DNA from: Doryteuthis pealeii
Taxonomy: Eukaryota > Mollusca > Cephalopoda > Myopsida > Loliginidae
Reading direction: 5' to 3'
Assembly (NCBI GenBank): GCA_023376005.1
Contig: CM042151.1
Span: forward strand, 79,642,917-79,706,916
Length of the DNA stretch: 64,000 nt
The notes beneath the pieces are model-generated. The model searched no databases, was not told where the DNA came from, and saw nothing but the letters and a program-made list of their open reading frames with translations. This document shows positions 51,529 through 63,440 of the stretch, piece by piece (positions within the stretch are counted from its first letter, which is position 1; each line of letters starts with the position of its first letter). The position numbers and the translations under genes are program-made.

Positions 51529-52020
51529 GGTAACAGTTTTGACCACTAATAACAGTTAACCACATTAAGCTAAATATTCTAGTAGGGTCGTGCTGATGAA
51601 TCTGGGTCAGTAGGTTGTTAAAGTCCAAGTTAAAATATCAGATCATTAATGTAAATGTGATACCATAATAAACAATGGACTAGTCCATCAAAGCTTTCAG
51701 TTGACAGATCTGAATGTACTAGGCGAATGAGTGGGTCATGGGTGAATTCTTGCAAAATTTTAAGTAATTTTTTTTTTTCTTTTTGTAATTGATTTGATTG
51801 GGTCGAGTGACTTGTAACTGCTCAAAGGATTGGACTCTACTGTTTCCTATATTTCATCCCTATGACCTAACTCTGTGATTACTTCTGCAGGGTGAAAGAA
51901 AGGTTGTTTACTTCCGTCCAGCTCACTTTCTACGGGTCTTAAGACTATCAAAAGGTTGCTTTTATTCATGTGAATAAATATATCTACGAAAATGTACATC
52001 TGTGTGAGTACACTTATTCA
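51529..52020 (+). repeat. Gypsy G5 3' LTR with ~300-bp insertion
   Basis: The left part (51,529-51,589) and right part (about 51,900-52,020) together match 48,708-48,880. The sequence between (about 51,590-51,900) has no counterpart in the 5' LTR. The inserted piece includes a poly-T run and gggtcgagtgacttgtaact; it may be a SINE but was not identified. Confidence 0.7.
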
Positions 52021-52524
52021 CACACTCAGGCAATATTTATAGAAATTAAATTTTACACTCCACAGAAAAAAAAAAAAAAAAGAGTCCATTCAAATATTAA
52101 ATTGCAATAAATGTTTTCCTAAATAAAAAAAAGACATTTATCTTTATCTACCAGAGTGCCCCAAAGGTGCAGAGTTTAAAAAGAGAAATGAATTAAATGA
52201 ATACATTCTTTTCAGTAGTAAGGATCAGTGATATGATACTAGCTTATCAATATTTTCACTTCACTATTGCAGATGCAGTGGCAGATAAAGATAACATATA
52301 TGCATAGACATACAGTTATTCAAACACAAGGTATGTTAAATTAATAAATTTAACATTTCATATGGACACACACAGAGAAAAGAAACAATATAAATGTAAT
52401 AATATTTTTTTCTTTCTGGAAAGCACATGTAGCAATAAATGATATTGTTGTTGTTTTTTTTAATCATATCAACCCTTTTCAGGGCATTTAATGCCAAATA
52501 AATCATTTGACTAACAAAGAACTC
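52021..52524. other. Module beta tail and spacer, no gene
   Basis: Contains poly-A (52,065-52,081), blocks also found near 33,790-33,960 (gtccattcaaatattaaattgcaa, gcagagtttaaaa), and a dispersed motif at 52,465-52,497. Confidence 0.55.
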
Positions 52525-52640
52525 AGGTTGCTTACAGTACTTGCACTGCTCAATGTCACCAAATTAAGAACTTGAACAGTCATCACTGCTTAGCTTCGGT
52601 GATCTATTGGGAACCGTGCTTTCAGCGGGACTTGACCATA
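52525..52640 (-). repeat. 5S-rRNA-like sequence, near full length, module gamma
   Basis: The best 5S match here: on the minus strand it has atggtcaagtcccgctgaaagcac, gatcaccgaagctaagca, a diverged middle, ttggtgac and caagtactgtaagc. The internal control region is only partly kept, so function is unlikely. Confidence 0.78.
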
Positions 52641-53420
52641 ATAGAAATAAGTGAGATAAGTAGAATGAATTGGCTGACACCTGGTCAAAACAACCAACTT
52701 ATGATTAATTAGTCTTGGGAAAACTGACAGGACAAGGAAACTAGTCCACATAAAGAGTTGGTCAATTAGCCAAAATGTACAGACTATTGGCTGTTGATTT
52801 TACGCATATCAACCCTTGGTATTTTATGCCAAAATCTTTGTTTATTCATTCTTGTTGAGTATGTTTTTAACACATTATTTATAAAAATTCCTAATAAGGA
52901 GAGAGGCCATTTGAATGCAATAAGTGACAAACTATTTTCTTGATACAGTAAATTTAATACAACATGTATGCACACATACTATTGATAGCGTAAGGGCTAG
53001 TTACAATGGAGATGAGTCCTACAAAAAAAAAAACAGAAAAATATCAGTGCAGATTCTTCACTGAAAGTTCTGACCCATCTAATATCTGATGCCAAGATCC
53101 TTATTTGTAGATGACCACTACACTGCCCATCACAATAAATAAACATATCTCCTGGAAAATCTGTGGGGAGATGCAAACTTTACAGATCCCAGTAGATCTA
53201 GAAAGATAGGTGTCAGCCCTGATATAAGCAAATAAATTAGCGACACTTAGGTCAAGCAGAACATACCTAGATTAATAGCCTTGGGAAAACGATAGGAAAG
53301 GAAACTGGGTCCACATAAAGATTTTAACGGCATGTCAACCCTTGTGTTATTTGTGCCAAAAAGACATTTTGTTTGATTTATTCTTGTTGTATAACTCAAA
53401 AATTTTTTATCTATTCACCT
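52641..53420. repeat. Repeat module gamma with C2H2 zinc-finger remnant
   Basis: Same block order as 47,871-48,707: the aattggctgacacctggtca block, gcatatcaacccttgg (52,797-52,833), the finger remnant GERPFECN with a deletion (52,898-52,980), poly-A, then uninterrupted flank (tttgtagatgaccactacactgcc near 53,103). A second partial copy of the motif lies at 53,327-53,362. Confidence 0.75.
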
Positions 53421-53883
53421 ATAGATAGGACTAACAGCTCCGGCTTAGGGAGACCTGGGAGTAATGGCAATAAAGGGTACTCATGGCCACAATCAAACTG
53501 AATATAAGCGTTTCCTTTGGCCCTTGGATCATTTGTGACTCACTACAAAAGGAGTGTTGATGTACTTGCCATTGTGAGTAAACAATGGAAGAAAGAGAAT
53601 CAAGAGATCGTGATAAGGAGACAATAAATAAGAAACAACCAATTGCCAATTGACTTAAGAATCCCTGTGATAAAGTTGAAGCTGATGCCAGGTGCAGCGC
53701 CCACCTCAATCGTTAAAATCCCCTGTCCTAGCACTGTAAAAGGGATAGACTCCCTCGCTTCCGCTGATAACGACTATGAAGCCATCCCCTGACTTTACTT
53801 ATATGTGAAATTAAAGTTATCTAACATGCTGATCGTTTATTCAGCTTCATAGACCATCAACCTAGTCCCAGTTCGCATCCTAG
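53421..53883. other. No gene recognised
   Basis: A minus-strand frame of 92 residues (53,709-53,431) has no recognisable features. Otherwise unassigned. Confidence 0.35.
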
Positions 53884-54200
53884 TGTTACATAATATTGGA
53901 TCCCTAATTATCTTTTAAGGTAGTTAGAAATCATTATGCGACAGTACAGCTATGGCCTTGAGAGTGAGTGACGGCGCTTGACCTCGAATCTCACCTTGCG
54001 TTCTGAGGGAGGGAACATGAAACCAAAGGCAAAGGAGAGCCTTACCGTTAAGGAGTAAGCAACTCAGTTAGTCAGAAACTATATAAGAACCGAATAGAAA
54101 CTGTAAGCCTATCGGCGCAGTATTTCTACGGTGGGATTTGGAATAAAGTAACATCAAACAATAAATCTGAGTCTCTTGTGTTTAATACTAAAAACTAACA
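53884..54200 (+). repeat. LTR-like sequence, possibly a solo LTR
   Basis: Begins tgttacataatatt, has ggaataaagtaac (polyadenylation-like) and ends near actaaca. No partner and no confirmed target duplication. Confidence 0.4.
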
Positions 54201-54604
54201 ATACACAAGGCTGTTCTAAGATAAGGAATGATCCCCAACAGAAATAGACGCCAGAATCGCTCAATAGAAGACCAAACGAGACCTTAGAAAGATATCAGAC
54301 CAAGATAGATCGAAACACGATGAACTAAGCCGCCAGGAAGAATACGAGAGATAATGAAAAAGAAGTAATTAACTTATATGCGATTATGGCTTAGTGAAAA
54401 GACCAAGTAAATATAACATATACCTTTTAGTGCCAGTAAAACGAAGCGCTATGCAACACTCAGCCGTAAGCGAACGTTGGGTAATAACTACTACTGTAAT
54501 ATTATGAATTAAATACATTTAAAATATTGATTCTAATAATTATCACTTGCAATGCATTTAAACCACTATGCCGATAAGAGTGATATTAATAAATTACTTA
54601 TGTT

Positions 54605-54840
54605 TTATACATCCTATTAAACTAAGATCATTATTGGTTTATACATCTACTATGAAACTAGATCATATGTATAATTATACATACTACTATGAAACTAAGA
54701 AACTAGAAAATGTTAATACATGCTACTTATGAAAACAAGGTCTAGTATGTTTATACAATCACTATGAAACTAAGATCATATGTTATTAACATCTACTATG
54801 AAACTAGATCAGTATGTTATACACTCTACATGAACTAAGA
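54605..54840. repeat. 34-bp satellite, arm 2 copy
   Basis: Units of the type agatcagtatg..atacatctactatgaaacta, the reverse complement of the arm 1 satellite, about seven units with indels. Confidence 0.88.
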
Positions 54841-55033
54841 AAGAATTAAGTTTTCATGAGACCAGCCAGATTTTTAGATGAGCCTGATAATAGAGAAGAA
54901 CAGTTGCACCACAGATTCATGCCCATAGACAATAGGATTGGGAACAATCATAATATGTCTAAAGCTTGACATAACAAGACCACTATCCGAGAGGCCATCC
55001 AACACCGTTCTACAGCCTAAGTTAAAAGGCCAA

Positions 55034-55160
55034 TAGTGGGTGGCAACCCGTGATGACTTAAGACGAATCCTGGCAGATGAGCAAGCCATCATAAAACATC
55101 ATCGGACTGCTCATCATCCAGGATCCATCTTAAAGCAAATCACAGGTTTACCACCCACAT
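55034..55160. repeat. Long imperfect hairpin, arm 2 copy
   Basis: Left arm about 55,034-55,090, right arm about 55,104-55,160, including gatgagca / tgctcatc and gggtggcaacc / ggtttaccaccc. The loop sequence differs from arm 1. Confidence 0.75.
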
Positions 55161-56394
55161 GGCCAATAATAGACCCTGTTTCGAGGGGGGGGGGGTGATC
55201 TTCACCCTTCTGAAAAAGGTGCCGTTGGTGTATTCTAAACGCCCAGCCAACAATGTTCCTTCGATCTCTCTGCATAAGCGTTGTCAATATATACATGAAA
55301 GATACTCCCCTAGAAATAAACCCTGACTAAATATCCAATGACAATGCGACATGAAGATACTTCCCTAGAAATAAAACCTGATCAAATATTCCAACGACAA
55401 ATGGACATTAACAAAATACAAAGAAAAATTACTGGCGGATCTCGCCCAGGATAAACAGAGTACCTCATTATGGCTAGCACTGGGATAAAATGAAGAGAAG
55501 TACAGTGACCTTCCCTATGATGCTACCAAAAGTAACAACACTAGCTGAATACCCCACCAACCATGATAAACACAAAAAAAAAAAGAAAAAAAAAAAAAAA
55601 ATTTGAAACATCTTCTGAAACTTTCACGTTAGCAACTTGAAAAATTGGGTACTGTTAAATAATTTGCTATCCCGAAGAAAAAAATGTTATCAAGCAACTT
55701 AAAACCTTTTGAAAAAAAAAAAATTGGGAGAAAAAATTTTACAAGGACAGAGGAAAAAAATAGCTTTGAACGTCTTTCCTTCTTAAACAAAACTTTGCGC
55801 CAGAAAGCAGCAATAGGCCAACCTCCTCAATGAGTCAATCGCCTGGACAGTTAAGCTATCTCCCATCTCACAAACACACTGCTGCCACTACAAGTTGTTA
55901 ACTACATCACTACACAAAGAAAGAGGCAAGACCTAAACGGCACAAATATAATTAAGATAATAAATAAATATAAATAAATTAATCCACCATAGAAACTCCC
56001 AAAAATACTAGAAGCAATGAAGGCATAGAAACCCTCACATATCGAAGCCAAAAGATCAATAGACGAAGAAGTGGAAAATGTTAGAGGAAATGCCTTTAAA
56101 TGGTTGTCCACCTTTTGTGAAAAATGATTCTACTTAAGATCCGATAATTCAACAGACGATCAACTGAAAAATTCTGTAAATTTAAATAATTGGCAGATTA
56201 GCTCTAGCACCCAGCAGAACCGGAAAATGAACTAAGGTGTGCAATTATGGAAAATGATACTCCAATTTAGAATAGGGCTTAGAATAGAAGTTTTTAGAAC
56301 AGTCCCTCAATGGAGAAGATAACCCGTTCCCCCAGCGACGGCGGACGCAACGGCCACCGAGACAATCACTAATAATGACTTAAAATGAGAAGTG
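55161..56394. other. No gene; arm 2 equivalent of 20.3-21.4 kb
   Basis: Poly-A tracts (near 55,570-55,600 and 55,715) mirror the poly-T tracts of arm 1. No coding frame. Confidence 0.5.
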
Positions 56395-59300
56395 TGTGGT
56401 AATATGGGACAATTTTAGAGTTAACCCACCCTTGATTGGGAGTTACCTCCCCTGTCCATCGCAAGTTCGCACAATACTTGTATTACACATGTCGTATCTT
56501 TAAGTTGAAATAAAACCTTATTCGCCTAAAGGTATCCTTCTTAACAATTATATTCTCCACAATATTTATTCAACTTAATCTATTCAGAAATGGATAAAAA
56601 TACTCAACGCAGAAAAGATTCAACCAGACCCTAGTGTCATAATATGGTCTAAGGGAAAAACCCAATCGTATAAAGACTTCATGTAAAAAGATAATAAAAG
56701 TTACCCCTTCCAGTCTTAATCAATAATGCTATACGCCTTGTTTATCCTTCTCTTACTCTCTCATACCAACTGTTCAACTATAACATAACACATGGTGTCA
56801 GTAAGTGGGATAAAGTTTAAATACCACAAACGAAACAAGACCACAATAACAAAAAAACGGTCCGCGAAACGAAAAAATGAAAATAAAAATAAGTAAATTA
56901 CTTAATCATACCATGTCCCGCCATATTTGTATTGATCCCTACCAAGAACGACCAACCGTCCCTCACATTCAAACAAATATCAATGCGAAAATAGGCTGAC
57001 AGTTTAACCTCCAAATGAATGGCACTGTCAAAGTCCGAGACGGTTATACAGGAGTTTAAGATTATTAAAACAAAATAGTGAATTAATTTTGAAGTGTCCG
57101 CTTCGATACCAGAAGAAAAAAAAAAGTCAAGACTTATGCTCCTTATGGATTGACGACAGGAGACAACTCAAATTATACAGCACCAGCCTGTTGACAATCC
57201 CTGTATAGGCAAAAGCTTAGAAATGTTTTTAAAAACAGCTGGAACACATAACTGCAACCCCAGAGTAACCAAATTATGCTAGATACGACCCTAAAGAGTC
57301 CTCAAAAACAAGGCAAAATGACCATAGAGGATTAACACTACCTATTCACCTTCGCCACGAAAGATGGACATTCTGGAGAATACAACGATTTTTAAAACTA
57401 CTTGCGACGCCGTGAGTACATCGAACTCAATGAATAATCACCTATTCTTGCTGAGGCACATACACCGGACGGTGAATATGACCATGTTGAAGAATGTAAA
57501 ACACATACAAGAGCCATGCAAACTCTTGGAAATATTTATGTTAAACCGACAAATGAAATATTTGCGCGAATCACCGCCTTCATAGTCGTCTGTCAGAGAC
57601 CAGAGAAGTCTATAAGACCAAGATTCTTACATGCACTGCAACGGTTGCTAAAGACTGCAATTATAAGTCATACGAACAGAAGTCTACAAGAGGAAGCATT
57701 CGCGACGCATTCATTAATGGGTCTGAATTTAATCCTTATTCGACAGAAACTACTGAAAAATAGGACCGCGGACTTACAAATACCAGTACAGTTAAGCCCG
57801 GTCTCTCGACCTTGCACAAAAATCAGTGATATGCATTTATCAACAAAACCTCCACACACCTACAATGATGCAGCTGCTAAGAAGAATAAGAACAAACTAC
57901 GGAGAACACAATCAGCTGCAACAAAGTCAACAGTGCGGGTTTAGTGGAAATTTACCCACCATGAGTAGAGTGCCCAGCAAGGCAAAGTGTCTTGATCTTA
58001 ATGCTCTAAGTCAGACATTTTTCTAAAATTGTGTCACTCAAATCAGATCCAGAGTTCAATCGATGCAATTGTTGATACTATTTGATTCTTTAATCATTAG
58101 ACGCCCACACTTTCAATAATATTCTGCCGCACACAGAATACAGAATTTAAAGTATCCACGATTGCCTCATAAAGGACACCAAAGTGAGCCTTAACTTACG
58201 TGGAAGCACCGATAGAAGTATCATAACCACAAAAGTGCCAAAAGGCTCAAATTTCGTCATAAGGCCCTGAGACCAACCCACGAAAATTACAGGACACTGC
58301 ATATGATTTCCATTTCCGTCCTTCTCGACGCATGAGTACAAACATACTTACCACATATGATGATACTTATGTACTGATGTTTAATTCTCGGATCTGACTT
58401 CCCAAGAACAACATGAAATTTATCATAAAATATGCGGTAATAAACCAACATTAACTTTTGTGCCCTAAACTATTCAATGTCGACCCTCCACACATTGTTA
58501 ATGCTAACCTTCGCGAAGGAATTGCAAGCCTATTGCAAGCCAAACCTCAATTTCAAAAGCCCAGAATCAACAATTATAATTTGGAGACGAAAGCTCAAAA
58601 AAGGAATAATGAACAATGCCTATCCCGTGGCAGCACACCTCTAGCGTTAAGGAGGATGGAAACCACAAAAAAGACGAATGGTATCGACTATTCACAAACA
58701 GTCAACAAGTTCACGTCTTTAAGGCTATCCAATGCCAGCTGGTCAAACTTGTATCAAAGTTACCAAATTGCCTATTTGGAAAGATGACCAAATAGGGAAC
58801 TGATTTGCTTCAAAGAGAAATGGAGATGAATCCTCAAGAAACATAAGTAAAGATCACCTAATGCTAATGTGACAACTAATATATGTGGCCATGACCAATA
58901 GAAAGCCATGAACTAGCAATTTCAGCATTTCCAAAAGCTGAAACAACATCGGACCACAATGAAAGAAAGCTAATTCTCCACTCAGACAATTGATCACCCG
59001 GATACACATTTTGAGATGTATGAATAAAGCCAAGACCCAGATGGTCTACATGGTTCTAATAGGAAATTACCCACACCCAAAAATCCAAAAACCCTAGAAC
59101 GAGTCATGGTGGTTTGCATTATCAAAATGGAATCAACAAAATTACTCTAAAAAAAATAAAGAACTAAAATGCACACAAAGTTTCCATGTATCAAGGAGGC
59201 CTTAAAGCCTCCAAAGACACTGAAAGCTAGATCTATTAGATCCGCCTCCACAATTAGTGATATCTGACATTTGTAGAGGAATGGAGCATCACAACAACTC

Positions 59301-60957
59301 ATGTATCACAGCAGTATCAGCCAAGGACGGAATCCGATCAGTGCTTTCTCACTCCAGATCACACAAAGCAGTACAATATTAATAGCATCAGTGGAGAAAA
59401 GAACTCTAAGCAATATATGCCATGAGAAAATGGAACAACTTATCAGATTTGGTAGGCATCTTCATCCTAAAAAGACAGACAGAAAATTTGTCCAACGTTT
59501 TATGTTATTCACAAAATCATGAAAAAATTCTGCGCTGAAGAAGAAACAATCTCATGCTTCTCTTATTTTGACATAGTATCAAAGAAAAGAAGAATGTCAG
59601 GCGGAACACTCATTACTCGGACCAACTAGTGCTAGCCAGTTCCAGAACCAACACTGCTGAGGTTACACAATCACTGTGTCACCCAGGGGTAACCTGATGA
59701 CTACATTTTGTCAAGACAGCAAATCTACCACATCGTGAAGATCTGTACAATGACTGCAAAATGCCAAACGTTTGAGCAATGATAAAACAAACTTTCACAG
59801 ACAAGAAACTACAACTAAATTAAATGCCACTCAACCGTGTTAATCTTCTAGAGATATCCGAATATACAAGGGTCCATTACCTCTACATCTCGAATAAAAT
59901 ACCTGTTAACAATTGTGGACGAATTTCCAGATTACTTTGACGCATACCCTGCCCGAACATGGAAGACATAAAACTACTTATAGCTGCCTGGTCTCAATAC
60001 TATTCTCCAGTTTATAGCATGCCAGACCTACATCCACAGTGACAGAGGATCTTCCTTTCTATTCACAGGAACACCAAAAACATCCTTCCTGCACATTATT
60101 GGAGTTTTACAAGTAGAACCAACACCCTAATAACTCCTGAAGGCAGAATGGCCAAAGTGGAAGACAAGAGAAATTCAACAGTTGCATTGGCCAGTCAATC
60201 TCCTGCATGAAAACAAAAAAATCTCCCGAGTCACACTGGAAAGTAACTTAGGCAGACTTAACACGCAAGTGTTGCTTTGTGTACGGCAACTAAGCCCACA
60301 CCACAAGATGAACGATTTATTTAAGTTTAACAGGCGCCAACCATGGAACTCATACTTAACCCGGCATGGCAAGCAACTCAGGAAGGAAAAATACATAATG
60401 AAATGATATCACCAGGAATAGAACAAACAAACCACTGCCGATAGGTTGACTCATAGAAGCAAACCCTCACCATGCCATGTCAAGAAGACAATCTCCATGG
60501 CAGTGAAACCACCGTTGCTCTCAACATCTAGCCCCAAGAGAAATGAGAGCAGCATACTCCCAATAGATTGCCACCAAGAGACTCTCCCAGTGGAACTCCA
60601 CCAATAACAACTCACCCAGAACAAATTATCCCTGAAGACAATGACATGTGAGCTATACCCTCACAAACTAACGAATAATCGTGAGGATTGTAGAGCACCC
60701 ACAACACACTGTGTCGCATCCACCAGAGTCAGTAAAACCCCCTACGCTTAATCTTTAAGAACACCACCTTTGTTTAACCTACGAATTTAATATGACGTCA
60801 CACAGACCCCTTTTCTTTCAGAGACTGACATATTGTGGGTTGCCTCCCCTGTTTCATTCGAGCAAGCCCATCTATCCCTGATATACACATCTGCGATACA
60901 TTACAGTTGAATAAGAACCCTATATTCGCTAAAGGTCTCTTCAATATTAATTCGCCA
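56395..60957 (+). mobile_element. Ty3/Gypsy F, arm 2 copy
   Basis: LTR from about 56,395, a primer-site-like segment near 56,794, gag remnants (about 57,360-58,000), protease (58,190-58,440), RT (58,458-59,300), RNase H and integrase in fragments (59,300-60,400), and a second LTR (about 60,835-60,957). Frames are broken every few dozen bases: FNVDPPHIVNANLREGIASL near 58,475 is a corrupted version of the arm 1 RT start. Confidence 0.75.
56794..56812 (+). promoter_or_regulatory. Primer binding site candidate, tRNA-Leu type
   Basis: tggtgtcagtaagtggga follows ...ataacacatgg and is close to the complement of the 3' end of tRNA-Leu (TGGTGTCAGGAGTGGG) with an extra base. It lies ~400 bp into the element, where an LTR end is expected. 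It is absent from arm 1. Confidence 0.55.
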
Positions 60958-63440
60958 CAGATCTTCAAGATAGGGGTAAAACCACACTAAGTACTTAGAA
61001 ATTAAAAAACTTAGTAGCCCAAGTTCCAGAGAACTGCAATAACATGTGCGAATCGAATAAACATAAAATAAATCTATTAAAGGGTAATCCTTTAGACTAT
61101 GCCCTACAATTGGTGTCCCATTTAAATATAAAAGAAAGCAACTACAATATCACTAATGACCTCCTTAAGAAGGAATTATTAATAAAAACTCATAATAAAG
61201 AAGAGTATACAATCAGATCCAATGTCCTACAACCCCAAATAAGACTGAATATGTCAAGTACGCCAATACATCTGGCAGATATTCCGAGGAACCTTAAGGA
61301 CATACGAAGCTGGGATAACTATTGAACAAAGACACCACAGTCACACGGAACAAATACACGAGTCATAATTTATCAAAAAACACTACCGCCCCTCAACTAA
61401 AAGAAAATCACAATTCAAGGCTGATTCAAAACTATCCGAACTACTGAAACGACAATATTCAAACAGCTACAACAATCTAATAAAGAACGTGTGATGTCCA
61501 AGACCCTCCAGAAACCAAAAGACCACATAAAATGTCTACTGACACAGGAATCAGAAGAAAGGAAGAGAAAGAAGTGACAAGACAGGAGAGTCCACTTCCT
61601 CGAGTAATATCATTCAGAGTTGAGCCCATAAACAAAGGACAAATAAAAAATGAACTGCCCTTAAACACCTACAACAGAGTTGTTCCCTAAGAAATCAAAC
61701 ATCCAAAGATTAAAAGTGGACTACCGGTGGAAGAAGATAAACGCGTCCCAATACTAGATATAAACAAAGAAATAATATCCCCTACCGAAGATGCCACACC
61801 TGCAATCCAATTCCAGAAAATCGAAAAAGGCGCAAACAAAAACTAGCACTTGAATCAGACATTAAAAACCAATTACATAAGAGTATAAATATCAGGGATG
61901 ATATGACATCATTGCAACACCGGAAAGTTAAAGGTTTGAAATTGCATAAAGGGGAAGCTATGGAAGCCTATAATACCCAACAGGCTTCGCCACCTTTCAA
62001 AATCTTCACAATTTTTCACAAAACTGATCAATATTCGACCGACATAACCACCCAAACCCCTTCATAATTACTCCCAACTGATCACAAACACACTCATTGC
62101 CCCACAAAATATTGAAAGACACATCTGAGGATGGGAAACTGAGAAAAATTAAATCTCACCGTCTCCAACTCACTCAAAAACTATGCAGAACATGTTAACA
62201 TAATAGATTCAGCTGCTCAAGGAATACAGATATGATGTCAAGCGGCTTTGACAAAAAAAAAAAAAAAGAAAAAAAAAAAAAATTAGAAGAATTAAAAGAG
62301 AACTATAATAAGGTTCCAAAACATTAACTCTTACTATGTCGAATCCGATATCAATACCATAATTACCATCAATTACCAAGTGCTCTTAAAAAGGACTTGA
62401 ACAGACAATAACTCTCTAACTAAAAGAAAGCTTTGACAAAGAGACAGTATAACAAAGTAGTTCGACCAGCAAAGAAAGATGGAGAGATCACAGAGAGCTA
62501 GATAGAACCGAGAATCACGCAAAAATTCAAGTGATCCCCATAGGGCCATACATTAGAAGAACACAAAAACATTGACCAAACAAAATATTAGACCTGTGTT
62601 CAAGTATCTTGAGACTGGAAGAAAATATTCCCTGAATTAGCAGCTTATCGGGAATAAAATTCCTCATATCAAAGAAACCTAATTGAAGGGTCTGTGAGAT
62701 TAAACCAAATAGAATTAATGATGATTGAGACATAAAAAAAGCATTCCTCATGATTAAAATAAATGAAAAAAAAAAAGATTTTTACATAAAGAAAGACAAA
62801 TACATCATCTGCTACCGCAATACAAGACGCTCTATTCGATTCAATGCTTGCTTGTTTCATTCTCAACTCATTCTGCAAACCAACATCAACCGATACGGGA
62901 TGATGAATTACACGAGAAAGATGATAAAGAAAATTTTTATGTCGACCAATTAAATGTCACGACGATGACTAATAAAATATGCAATAGTTTACAAAAGCGC
63001 GAAGGAGAGTATCAAGATGATACAGGAAGGAAACTCCTTAAGTACCTAAGCATTCCAATTCTGAGAATCTGAAACAATTAGAATGAAGAAAGACAACTCC
63101 ATAAGTACAATAAGGCGACATGAAGTCTAGGAAAGTACAATACAAACCCTAAAAAGGGTTGTAATGTTAAGCAAAGTCAGCAAGAAATCCTAGCGGCCTA
63201 AGACATGCAAGCCAAAACGAAGAAACGTATATATACTGTCACAGAATTGCCATAAAAGATCGTATATGATCCCTTATCCCTTGTGCACCACTGACACTGA
63301 TACAAAATCGAGAATAATACCTTTAACATGATGGAAATCAAATAGAATGAGATCGTGATCCCCCAAGAAATGACAATCCCAATGGCTTCCTAGCAGTGAT
63401 TTGTCCAAATTGAATAATTTAACTCATTCAAAAATGAGAG
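60958..63440 (+). mobile_element. BEL/Pao D, arm 2 copy
   Basis: Gag core fragment at 61,044-61,325 (KINLLKGNPLDYALQLVSHL, IKESNYNITNDLLKKE), protease fragments near 61,500-62,100, poly-A at 62,255-62,282 mirroring the arm 1 poly-T, RT fragments near 62,300-63,300 including NFYVDQ at the catalytic site (62,932-62,950). Interrupted by stops throughout. Confidence 0.75.

Larger units (their letters stand above)
48708..52020 (+). mobile_element. Ty3/Gypsy retrotransposon G5, heavily decayed
   Basis: LTR (48,708-48,880), primer-site-like TGGTAGCAGCGG right after it (close to the initiator tRNA-Met type TGGTAGCAGAGG), gag and zinc knuckle remnants, protease remnants, RT remnants, a 10-N gap, and a purine tract (agagggaagg) before the second LTR (51,529-52,020). 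Stops throughout. The second LTR carries a ~300-bp insertion. Confidence 0.8.

Noticed and set aside
48708..52020. Target-site duplication for Gypsy G5
   Set aside because: The flanks (aagagac and cacactc) do not match convincingly, so no duplication is claimed.
57516..57944. Plus-strand 142-residue frame in arm 2 as a novel gene
   Set aside because: It lies in the mirrored Gypsy F gag region and is a chance frame in noisy sequence; arm 1 does not conserve it.
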